Positions 1-11,400 of a DNA stretch of 64,000 bases are shown here, piece after piece. The notes under the pieces are model-generated. The model ran no database searches, was not told the origin of the DNA, and saw only the letters and a list, made by a program, of their open reading frames with translations. The translations under genes were made by a program, and so were the position numbers. This DNA comes from Dama dama (taxonomy: Eukaryota; Chordata; Mammalia; Artiodactyla; Cervidae), in assembly GCF_033118175.1 (NCBI RefSeq), contig NC_083714.1, forward strand, positions 12,214,001 through 12,278,000, in the 5' to 3' direction. Numbering within the stretch: the first letter of the stretch is position 1; each line of letters starts with the position of its first letter.

Positions 1-104
1 ATATGTAAAATATCATCTAGATAGAATGAACATCTGTGTTCCAACCACCCAATTTAAGGAAAAGAAGATAGCAATACCTTTGAATTTCTTTTTCTTTCCT
101 GGCT

Positions 105-510
105 TTTTAAAGTTTATTTTTAATTGGAGGATAATTGCTTTACAATGTTGCGTTGGTATCTGCCATACATCAACATGAATCAGTTATACATAAGTCCTCT
201 CCCTCTTGAACCTCCCTCCCACCCCATCACATCCCTCTAGGTTGTTCTTTTCACACCCTTTACAGATTTCACCATCTTCCCTCCCTCCCAGAGGCAACCA
301 GTCCTGAGGTTTGTGTTCATCATTCCCTTTTCATCACAGTTTGAATATCCATGCATATTTGCATCCCTAAACAACATATTGTTTGGAATCACACTAAACA
401 TATTCCTTTGCAACTTCCCCTTTCTCCCCCTTCAACATTATGCACCTGAAATGTATCCATCTTGACATGTGCTGTTTACTACATTTGTATTTGTGGTTTT
501 ATTACCTCAG
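105..510 (-). repeat. L1 3' fragment(s), antisense
   Basis: It opens with the characteristic 3' end of artiodactyl L1 in reverse orientation (ttggaggataattgcttta), then appears to pass near 345 into older, more diverged L1-like sequence. Boundaries are approximate. Confidence 0.6.
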
Positions 511-937
511 ATAGCCAAAGACAATGAATAATGTAATGACCAGGAATTCATAGTCAAGATTTAAAAACAGAAAAGGCATCATGCCTGTGCTTCCACCCAG
601 GACCCAGACCTTTCTCTATCTCCTGCCAAAGAAGCCACAAAGCCTCCCTTCCTAAGCCCTCACTTCTGGAGAAACTGCTGGCTTTCAGAAAAGTACAGGT
701 TGGTCCAGACAAAGGAAAGAGTAAACACAGAGACAGCAGATACCCCAACATAAAATGCAGCTGGAAATGAATTAATGCATGAATATAGTTCCTGGAAAAC
801 CTACGCCCATTATACAAACATGCACATAAATGCACATCATTATGTGGTGGGACATCAGGCCCCAGAACTATGAGGAACAGAACATTTTGCAAACATTATT
901 TCCCCAGGTAACATGTGATAGTAGAATGGCCAATGTT

Positions 938-1410
938 TCTTGACCAGCTACTATGTGCCATGCTAAGGTGTGAGTTGCTTAGTTGCTTAGTCATGTCTGA
1001 CTCTTTTGTGACCCCATGGACTGAAGCCTGCCAGGCTCCTCTGTCATGGGGTTTCCCAGGCAAGAATACTGAAGTGGGTCGCCATTTCCTTCTCTAGAGG
1101 ATCTTCCTGACCCAGGGTCAGACCCAGGATTCCTGCATTGCAGGCAGATTCTTTACCACCTGAGCCACCAGGGAAGCTGCCATGCACTGTGCTAGGTGCT
1201 TCCATATGTATTACCTCGCTCTTCATTGATGTCTCACCAAATATATAGAGTAGATTCTCTTATTCACATTTTATAGAAAAGGAAACCTATGGGTTCCTTT
1301 GGGATGGAGGGGTGAGTAACTTCCTTGTTCAAGGTCATGTAGCTAGTGAGAGGGAGAGCTGGGATTTGAATCCAGTAGTCTGACTTCAGAGCCCCTGCTC
1401 TCAGCTATGA
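938..1410 (-). repeat. MIR, interrupted by a SINE
   Basis: Typical reverse MIR text (actatgtgcca ... aggtcatgtagctagtgag ... gaatccag) is split by the Bov-tA at 968-1178. The short target copy tgccatgc flanks the insert. Confidence 0.6.
968..1178 (-). mobile_element. Bov-tA type SINE
   Basis: Full-length reverse copy running from tcatgtctgactctt to gagccaccagggaagc. Flanked by tgccatgc on both sides, consistent with a target-site duplication. Confidence 0.9.
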
Positions 1411-1527
1411 TGCTATGTGAAATTCATGTCTTGTTCTACATTGAGTGGGAGGTATATGCATCTCTAGAACATTTCTAAGGAGAGTTAAAGAATCAGAATT
1501 CATTCTCATTATTTGAGAGGTGGGGGA

Positions 1528-1746
1528 AGTGAAAAAAGTGAAAGTGAAAGTCACTCAGTTGTGTCTGATTCTCTGTGACCCAAGGACTCTAGCCCACCAG
1601 GCTCCTCTGTCCATGGAATTCTCCAGGCAAGAATACTGGAGTGGGTAGCTACGCCCATCTCCAGGGGATCTTCCTGACCCAGGGATTGATCCCAGGTCTC
1701 TTCATTGGAGGCAGATTCTTTACTGTCTGAGCCACCAGGTAAGCCC
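1528..1746 (-). mobile_element. Bov-tA type SINE
   Basis: Reverse copy with the gtgaaagtgaaagtcactc tail at the left and gagccaccaggtaagccc head at the right. Confidence 0.9.
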
Positions 1747-2293
1747 GAGAAGTAGGGGAAGGGAGACTCAGAAAGGGACTTCAGACTATGTGATGAGTCA
1801 GGGTCTGAGATTAAGGTGAAATCTGACTTCTAGTAAACCCAGTAAATCCTAACCAACTGCTTGCTGTGTACCTGTCCTAGGGGGATATTTATCCTCTTAG
1901 TCTTGGGTTCCTTCCAGCAGCCACACTGTCTTCTCAGGGCTCCGTGACTGCCAACTGCCCTGGACACCAAGGGATTTCCGGTAAACCTCTTGCTAAGTGG
2001 ACAAGCCCAGTCCCTCAGGACCATTAAAACCAGACTCTGACAAAGTGAGAAAGAGAGGCCCTATGGTTAATAAGGGAGAACTGGAGGGAAGCTGGAAGCT
2101 AGAGAGGACTCACTGAACTGCTCTCTGACACCCCTTCCTGGGAAAGCCTGAGGTGGAGCCTACCCTCTTTTTGTCAGTAGTTGGGTTCTGAAATCCCCAG
2201 AGATGTTAAAAACATGTACAACTAATCCCTGAGAGCCACATGACCCCAAGGAACCCCAACCCTCCCAGCCAAGTGTGACTGGGGTTCACTTAC

Positions 2294-2419
2294 CTTGACT
2301 ACCTTTGGGTCCTCTTATACCTGGCTTTCCTGGGGCTCCGATGCCAATTCCTGGAGAACCTTTTTCCCCTTTGGGACCAGGCAAGCCAGCTGGCCCAGGC
2401 ACACCAGTTATACTAGGTC
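2294..2419 (-). CDS. COL4A6: COL4A6 exon w34 (last exon in window)
   Basis: 126 nt, split glycine at both ends. Encodes PSITGVPGPAGLPG, PKGEKGSPGIGIG (break), APGKPGIRGPKG and SQ. Acceptor cctag, donor AAG/gtaagt. The remaining helix and the NC1 domain must lie beyond the left edge; no collagen-like exon is visible in 1-2293. Confidence 0.94.
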
Positions 2420-5400
2420 CTAGGAGGAGATACAGAGAGATGTGGGGACACAACTCAGTGGGGGTGAGGCCCTTGTGCCCAGCTCACTTGCAGGGAGTCT
2501 GCCTCACAGACACCAGAGGCTGAGGGCTGAAATGATAGGGAGGAGAGCTGATGCAGGTAGAAGGACAAACCCCATTCAACTTCCTATCCCTCCCCCCTAC
2601 ACACATACACATACACATCAAGGCATCCCCAACTGGGGGCTGGCAAGGACATCTAGAGGGCTTCCCTGATAGCTCAGTTGGTAAAGAATCTCCTGCAATG
2701 CAGGAGACCCTGGTTCAACTCCTGGAGAAGGGATAGGCTACCCACTCCAGTATCCTTGGGCTTCCCTTGTGGCTCAGCCGGTAAGAATCTGCCTGCAATG
2801 TGGGGGACCTGGGTTTAATCCCTGGGTTGGGAAGATCCTCTGGAGAAGGGAAAGGCTACCCACTCCAGTAAATAAGGTAATTCAGGTATAATATTTAGCA
2901 CAATGCTCAATAAATGTTAACCAAATTTATATAAAACTCTAATCCAGCCACCTCTAACCACTGTTTTGGGCTTCTCTTGTGGCTCAGCCGGTAAAGACTC
3001 CACCTGCAAAGTGGGAGACCTGGGTTTGATCCCTGTGTTGGCAAGATCCTCTGGAGAAGGGAAAAGCTACCCACTCCAGTATTCTGGCCTGGAGAATTCC
3101 ATGAACTGTATAAGGCCATGGGGTTGCAAAGAGTCGGACACGACTGAGCGACTTTCACTCACTCACACTAAGGACATCTAGGAGTCTAAGGATATGGGAT
3201 ACATTGTGGCCTAGAACTCAAGATCAGCCCCATCAGGCTTCTGGAAGAGTTGGTGTTCTCCTCCTTGCCTTACAAGGTCTTGCTTACCTGGAGTTCCATG
3301 GGTTCCCTTGGTTCCCGGAAGCCCATTCAGTCCATGTAAACCTGGAAGTCCAGGGAAACCTGAGGGGAGAGAAGATCAGAAATGGTTCCAGCAACTCTGA
3401 ATCATGAAGAGTCAGTAAAAGGTCCTGCCCCCAAGGGCACTGCAAAGTCCTCATTTCAAAGGTCCTGGGCATTCTTTTTTTTTTTTTTTTTCATTTATTT
3501 TTATTAGTTGGCGGATAATTACTTTACAATATTGTAGTGGTTTTTGCCATACATTGACATGAATCAGCCACAGATTTACATGTGTTCCCCATCCCGATCC
3601 CCCTTCCCACCTCCCTGTCCATCCCATCCCTCTGGGTCTTCCCAGTGCACCAGCCCTGAGCACTTGTCTCATGCATCCTACCTGGGCTGGTGATCTGTTT
3701 CTCCCTTGATAGTATACTTGTTTCAATGCTATTCTCTCAGAACATCCCACCCTCACCTTCTCCCACAGAGTCTAAAAGTCTGTTCTGTACATCTGTGTCT
3801 CTTTTTCTGTTTTATCGTTACCATCTTTTTAAATTCCACATATATGTGTTAGTATACTGTATTGGTCTTTATCTTTCTGGCTTACTTCACTCTGTATAAT
3901 GGGCATTCTTGAAGCATTAATTAATGCCCTAAGGGAGACTGGACCACCCCTAGTCTCCACCTTCTACCCTAAGTGTTTCTGCCTCTCATTAGAGACCAGT
4001 ATAGCTTGAAGAGGGCCTCCCAGGTGGCGTTAGTGGCAAAGAACCTGCCTGCCGATTCAGGAGACCTAAGAGACAAGGGTTTGACCCCTGGGTTGGGAAG
4101 ATCCTCTGAAGGAGGGCACGGCAACCCACTCCAGTATTCTTGCCTGGAGAATCCCATGGACAGAGGAGCCTGGCGGGCTACAGTCCAAGGGGTTGCAAAG
4201 AGTCGGACTTGACTGAGCGACTGAACATGCATGCACACATAGCTTTAAGAGCAGTGCTGTGCTGCGCTAAGTCACTTTAGTCATGTCCAACTCTTTGCAA
4301 CCCTGTGGACTGTAGCCCGCCAGGCTCCTCTGTCCATGGGATTCTCCAGGCCAGAATACTGGAATGGGTTGCCATGTCCTCCTCCAGGATGGTAGATAAT
4401 TATGTAACTTCAAGAAGAACTCAGAGCGGCAATGCCAAGACCTTGAACTGTCAGCTCCCAGAGACTTGCTGCCCAATCTCTCAGTCAGGGAAAGGCTACC
4501 TGTGCCAGGGCGATGACCTTCCATCCTAACTCTGCTCTCCATGGACCCCATGTTCTCCTGTTTCCACTCATGCCCGCCCTCCTTTCTTCCTCCTTTCCTG
4601 TTACCTCTCATGCAGCTCAGTCAATGACTCCCCTGGATATGGCTTAACTCCCACTAGGGTCTCCTAATAAAAAGTAGTTACTATCCTTTTTTGAGGGAAG
4701 GACCCTTTTCCCCACTGCCACTCCCTAATACACATACCTTTGGTTCCTATTAGGCCAGGGGGCCCCAGGGGCCCAGTTGCCCCTGGGTGGCCTGGAGAAC
4801 CTGGAAGCCCTGGATTTCCTCTCATGCCTGCAACTCCGGGGAGTCCTAAGAATGAAAAAAAGGCAGAAATTCAGAAGGAGTCTTGACATGACACTGATCC
4901 AAACTTTTTCAGAATAAAGTTGTCATGTGTCATGGTACCTAGGAAGCCAGGAAGGCCAACATCTCCAGAAATACCAACTTTCCCATCTTCACCTTTGTTT
5001 CCTGGGAAACCCACATCACCAACTGGTCCGTCTTTTCCTTTCACACCTACAAAATCAAGAAAAATGCTGAGTGATCAGGGTATAGTTAAGGGAGTATGTT
5101 CCTCCACAGGAGGTGGGGGTGGGGGCAGGAAGATGAAGCCATTTTGAGCCGCCATGGCAGCTGGATCCAAGGAAGAAACTCTGAAAAGTATTGTGGCAGC
5201 TGTCTTCATACTTGAAAGGTGTCGCCCAACTGAAAGGGCATGGCAACCTACTCTAGTATTCTTGCCTGGAGAATCCATTGACAGAGGAGCCTGGTGGGCT
5301 ACAGTCCATGGGGTCGCACAGAGTCAGACATGACTGAAGCAGCTTAGCACGCACACACAACCAACTGAAAAAGTAAGTAAACTTGTTCTGAGTGTTCCCA

Positions 5401-8400
5401 GAAGTAGGAGTGATAGGTGGAAAGTTTCGAGAAGTAGTTGGATAACTATAAATTAATGGAGTGGACACCATTATCCTAAAGGTCTTAGACTATCCTGTAA
5501 GTCTGTGAGTCTTGAAGAAAAAGTAGGCTGGTTTGCTTGGGGAAACTGTTGACTGCCTCTGAGTGGATATATGTCAGGTAGGGATTTTTCTGCACTGGAC
5601 AGAAGTTGCAGAACTTAGGTTTGGCCTCCAAAATTCCTTCCAATGCTCAGTTTTGAGGAGTCTGTGAAACGTAGGAGACAAAAGTACAGCAGCCTTACCT
5701 TTGAAACCAGACTCCCCAGGTTGTCCCTTGGGTCCTGGGCTACCGGAAATTCCAGGTGTCTGGCCTTGATCTCCTGGAGATATCAAGATATTGTTTAAGT
5801 CGTCAGGAGAAGGTAGAGTTCAATTTGCAGCAAATAGATTTTTTTTTTTTAAGAAACAAACGTTTTTGTATTGGGGTATAGCAAAAAGATCTCTTGAAGG
5901 AAAAATCATAGCCAGAGAAACTCCTTGACACAATTACACATTGGGTAAAATGTTATGCTTTTATGCTGCAATTCAGGGCTGGGATGCTACCAGGCTATTG
6001 GTATGAAATGCTGCTACATGCAGCATATCTCCACTGGGAAACACATCACTAGGCTTGGTATGGGCAGAGAAGATGATAGGAGGAGCCCTAAAATATTACC
6101 AGAAGAGGAGACTGTCTAAAGCTGAGGGTGTCCTCTGCTGCTGAGTCTGGAAGGCAGGTGGGTCAAACCACTGCTTGTCACCTATCTTTGACTAACAAAG
6201 ATTGCAAAGGGGATTTGGCCAAATTTTCATTTTCCTGTAAACACAAAGTCTCCCCCAAGAGCCTTGGGCCTGTTAGAAATCCACCTTGCTCTGGAAAAAC
6301 ACAGTAAAAGGGGAAATGTTCCTTATCTTTTTTTAATGAAATAATTTTTAAAATTTATTTTTAATTGGAGGATAATTTGCTTTACAATGTTGTGTTGGTT
6401 TCTGCCATACAATAATGTGAATCAATCATAAGTATAACATATATCCCCTCCCTCTTGAATCTCCCTCCCACCCACCTCCTCATCCCACCCCTCTAAGTTG
6501 TCACAGAGCACTGGGTTGAGCTCCCTGTGTTATTCAGCAACTTCCCACTAGCTAGCTATTTTACATATGGTAATGTATATGTTTCATTGCTACTCTCTCA
6601 ATTTGTCCCATCTTCTCCTTCCCCTGCTGTCTCCACAAGTCCATTCTCTACGTCTGTGTCTCTATTCCCACCCTGCAAATAGGTTAATCAATACCATCTT
6701 CCTAGATTCCATATATATGCATTAATATACTGGGCATATACCCTGAGAACACCATAATTTAAAAAGACACATGTACCCCCATGTTCATTGCTGCACTATT
6801 TACAATAGTCAGGATGTGGAAGCAACCTAGATATCCACTGACAGATAAATGGATAAAGAAGATATGGTACATATATACAACGGAATATTACTCAGCCATA
6901 AAAAGGAATGAATTTGAGTCAGTTGTAGTGAGGTGGATGAACCTAGAGCCAGTTACACAGAGTGAAGTAAGCTCCTTACCTTTTAAACCTGGGAGACCAG
7001 ATGCTCCTGGTAGCCCGGGAACTCCACTGAGACCCTGTGAACCCTTCAAAGCAATACAGAAATCAGTATTTCTCCTTAGCATTCAGGACCTCCCATCATT
7101 TCTTCCCCCTCCCTTCCCTGAGCCACTGCCTGAGACCTGTCCATTGCATACTCTGTGGCAGGTATGGAGAGGAGGGGGGCATCCTACAGAGGGGAAAGTG
7201 ATGTGCAAGGGGAGAAATGCATATTTATGGTAATAGGGGAAGAATTTGATCTGCAGATTAACCCTGGTCTTGTCATTCATAACTTCCCAGTGCCTAACAA
7301 AATTGGTATCATGGGAAATCAAGGTGTGGATGTTCTAGCAAATCTCTTAGAAAATACAGAACCTAAAAGTCAGTCCAGAAATTTGATTCACTCTACATAC
7401 AGTTGGCTATCACCACCCATGCCAAAGCCATGACGGACGAGAACAAGTGTGGCCTTGCCATGTGGAGCTAGGCCTCTGCCACAGATTCTGCAAGGAATGT
7501 GGAGTCTTCCTGCCACTAGGTAGTGGGCTGTATGCAGGCAGGTACTGGAGTCTGAATTTGGTCTAATATTCCCATGATTTTCACAAGAAAAATTGTCTTC
7601 ACTGGCTGATGTCCAACATACTGAGTCTGAGAAGCAGGCATGTTGGCTGCAATTGGCCCAGTTCCTTCCATGGCATCTGGTATGGTTTGGGTTTGAGATG
7701 TACCCAGTAAGGACACATGCTACCCAGGACCTTGGGTGGCAGCCTGATTTGGGTCACTTAGCTCCCTAGACCATGACCACGACACCCCCCATTCACATGG
7801 TGTTTTCTGTGCATCGCAATATCTACTCATTCAGAGCCCCTGCTTATGCTGGGACCCCTCCCAGAATGCCTTCCCACTTTGACTGCATCCTTCCTATTAT
7901 GTAAGTAGCAGGTTGAGAATTGTTTCTTTTGCAATTGCTTCAGGTAAGTGTGTATGTGTGTGTTTTCCCTTCATCAGCTGGACTGATACTTTTAAAGGAC
8001 AGGGACTATGCCTGCAGGGAACACAGGTGTCCTGTGATCCAATTTATTTAGTCCCTTCAGTACTATTGTTGCTACTATTTATTCAGAGTCTGCCATGTAC
8101 CAAATACAATGCTTTATACATACCTGCTCCCTTAACCATCACTATGGGCTGAAGAAAGTTTGAATACTATTGCCATTTTGAACAGATGAGAAAAGTAAGT
8201 CTCCAGCAAGTGGAGTGATATGCCCCAAATCACAGAGCTTATGAGTGATGGAGTGGAGAATCAAGCCTACGCCTGTCTCATTGCTAACTACCCTACCACC
8301 CTGCTTTTTAAAAATCCAGGAAAAAAAATACTGACTTTGATTCTTTGCCAGTTGTTGCCTAGAGGCAACAAAGACCTTTCTGAAATCAAAACATCAAATA

Positions 8401-11400
8401 GTCTGTACTGAATTCTTCTGATGTGCCAAACTCAACATGGGATGCTGGTAGTGGGATGCAGACAAAAAAACCAAGCAAGGCTTGCTCTCAAGTCCTAACG
8501 ATCTCATTGAGGAGATCAGACCCAGGCAGAACCAACCAGGATCAGTGGAAGTAGGAAGTGGATGTAGGGTTCCAGCAGGGTGGGAGCTCAGGGACTCCTG
8601 GAGGGGGGGGGTGCCTGGGCTGGGGCCTGAAGGACCAGCAGGTCGTCAGCAATTGCAAGGAGGATGCTCTGCCATGTGAGGGAGATAGTGTGAACAAAGG
8701 CCCGGAAGAGGGGATGTTCGGGAACAAGTGAGAAGACCTGGCCAACTCAAGGAGGTGCCTTGTTGGGGTTAGCTCAGGGAGGACATGGGAAGTGGGCTGA
8801 GATCAGAAAGGTGGGCAATAGGGGCCCATCCCCCTGCTATCAAGGCCGTTCCCTGGTGGGGAGACAAAGATCTGGGCCCACTTACACTTTCTCCTGGAAT
8901 TCCTGGGAAACCTGTGATTCCAGGGAGCCCCTTCAGGCCGGGTAAGCCCCGTAGTCCTATGGAGCCAGGGGAGCCTGGTCTCCCACTAAGTCCCTTGATG
9001 AGGCTGGGGAAGCCAGGAGCTCCAGGCAAGCCTGGTGGCCCGGGGTGGCCAGCCTCTCCTTTGTCACCTGGGAAAGAAGCAGAAGTCTTGGGGAAACACT
9101 CTGGGCAAGAGAAAATCTGTTCCCCAAGCAGCAGGTGCCCTGGGTCACAGGTAGGCAAAGGGAAAGCTTGGGGACAGTTAGCTGGGGGTGGGATGGGGGT
9201 AGGAGGAGGTGCCTTTGGCCTTACGGGGCACCAGCCAGGGCCACCACAGCTTCCTCAGTGGCAAAGCCGCTCTGTGCCCACCCCCCACTATCTGCCTGGC
9301 CCCTCCAGGGGTACAGCCACCTGTGGTTCAAAAATTGAGTTCCACAGGGTGGTGCAAACCGGCAGTCTCACAGTCCAGATACTCCTCAGGCCCAGGAAAG
9401 GCGGCCTCCATGCCCCTTCCTGCCAACCACTGGCACCCAGACTGCTGCTCTGAGGGTTTTTCTACTGTGGGGACTTTTTTCAGTGAAGAAGTTGAGTTTG
9501 GTCATGAAAACTGTCTTGGGTTTTTCTTCTTCCCATTCCCTGCCCCAGTACCTCTGGGTCCGGGAAATCCAATGGCTCCAGCTGAGCCCTGAGAACCTTT
9601 GTCTCCTTTGAAGCGGAGGTTCAGCATTGGAGGTCGATGACTGGGTATCCCAAAGAGGCCTGGTTCACCTCTGTCTCCTGCAGGGATGGAGGTCATGAGG
9701 CCGCGTGTGGGGGGCTTAGACACAGGGTAAGCATGTCATATCAGCTCTTTCATATCAGCTCTTCCCGCACCACTCCAGGGCCCTTTCTGGGTTCTTCCAG
9801 CTTCTTTCCTGCCCCTGTTTCCCCAACTTTGCATTAAAGGGCACACCCTCTTCTTGAACAAGCCCAAGATCCTACAATTTTAGACCCTACTCAAAACTCT
9901 CTCCATTAAGCATCTGGGAATGTGTGTCAAGGCCCCTAACATGCTGTGGTAATGCAGAGTGATTGAGGTCTCTGGGTTTAAAAGGATTTCATTGAGAAAC
10001 CTCAAATCTTACTATCTAACCCGAGGTTGGTACAAGCCATCTGGATGACAAAGTGGATAAATAAAATGTACCTTGGGAAGCATGGGTGGCAATTCCAGAA
10101 CTGGATTCCCCAGCTCACCTTTTTCACCAGGGCTACCAGCCCATCCAGATGGCCCCACTCTTCCTGTTGACCCAGGAATTCCCTTTAATCCACTTGCTCC
10201 AGGAATACCAGGGAGACCTGGAATCCCTGGAAAACCTGTCAGTCCAACAGACCCCTTCTCACCTGTTGAGAAACAAGAAATTCTATTATTATCCCTGTTT
10301 GACATACAAGGAAATGGATGATCAGAGAGGTTAATTAACTCACCCAAAGTCACACAGCTAGAAAGTTGCAGAGGAGAGATTCAAACCCAAGTTTCTCTAA
10401 CTCTAAACCCCAAGCTCTTAGTACATGTTATGCTACTTCCCTGAATAGGGACATGGAACTAAGTACCAGGAAGGAAAGAAGAGCTGGGCACTTCTCTTAC
10501 GATTTGTCAAGTTAGAGCTCATGTGTAGCACAGAGAAAAAAAAATAAACTTAGGCCCAGGAGGCAGAGAGATGAAATCTAGCCTGGTGCTGTTGCTAACC
10601 AATTGTGTGACCTTGAACCAGTTACTTCCCTTCCTGCCCAACTCCTGGTGTTTAGTAGAATAATTACAGGAAGTGAGGGCCATCAGGCTGTATGCAGGGT
10701 TCATGCAAATGAGTAAACCTGGTGTGGCTGTTCCTGTCCTGGGCTTTCCAGCTCAAGCTATTCAGCCCAGTGTTCCACCCAGCAGGCAGGGAAAGTGACT
10801 TGCTGTGGGTGGGAGTCCTCCTTTAGCACTTGTCTTCTCCTACTGTGGAAGTGTTAGTTGCCCAGTGTCTGACTCTGCGACTCCATGGACTGTAGCCCAC
10901 CAGGTTCCTCTGTCCCTGGGATTCTCCAGGAAGAATACTGGAGTGGGTTGCCATGCCCTCCTCCAGGTGATCATCCCAACCCAGGGATCGAAAAGGGGCC
11001 TCCTGCATTGGCAGGCAGATTTTTTACTGTCTGAACCACCAGGGAAGCCCTGTTCACCTCCCTCCCCATTCCCCTTTCCTAGGCAGAGAGGAGGGAGGAG
11101 GCAAGTTGGGCACCCACTGGTGCCTTCCTGATCATTTTACTTACCCTTCGGACCTGGCAGGCCTGGCAACCCAGTGGCCCCTGGCAAGCCTGAGTTCCCC
11201 AGGAAGCCAATTGGCCCTGGTGGTCCCGGAAGTCCTTTCAGCCCAGGCAGGCCTCTCTTTCCAGCTGATGCAGGGAGACCTATCTCGCCTCTTGGACCTT
11301 TCTTTCCAGGATGTCCTGAATCAGCACAGGAGAGAATACATGATGGCTGTCAAGTGAGACTATCCAGATCTGGGCCACTGCCCATTCCCCTGACTTCTGG

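Larger units (their letters stand above)
1..2293. other. COL4A6 intron downstream of w34 (left edge)
   Basis: No coding signal. It holds antisense L1-like sequence (about 105-510), a MIR broken by a SINE, and a second SINE near 1528-1746. 1747-2293 shows nothing I can name. Confidence 0.7.

Noticed and set aside
4254..4390. Inverted pair of SINEs as a tRNA gene or regulatory hairpin
   Set aside because: They are tRNA-derived SINE copies that lack an intact tRNA fold; opposite-strand pairs are common in ruminant introns.
7155..7722. Open frames on both strands suggesting a processed pseudogene
   Set aside because: No known protein recognised, no poly-A tail or flanking duplication seen.
8785..9453. 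Long proline-rich open frame on the plus strand (222 codons), and similar ones at 10073-10321, 11174-11425, 13330-13557 and 22211-22417
   Set aside because: They are the complement of Gly-X-Y exons; complements of glycine codons read as proline-rich frames. The splice signals and order fit only the minus strand.
10012..10118. Longer version of exon w26 reading through its donor
   Set aside because: The frame is open past gtgagc, but the extra residues do not continue the triplets, and exon w27 supplies the residues that align with human directly after GEK(G).
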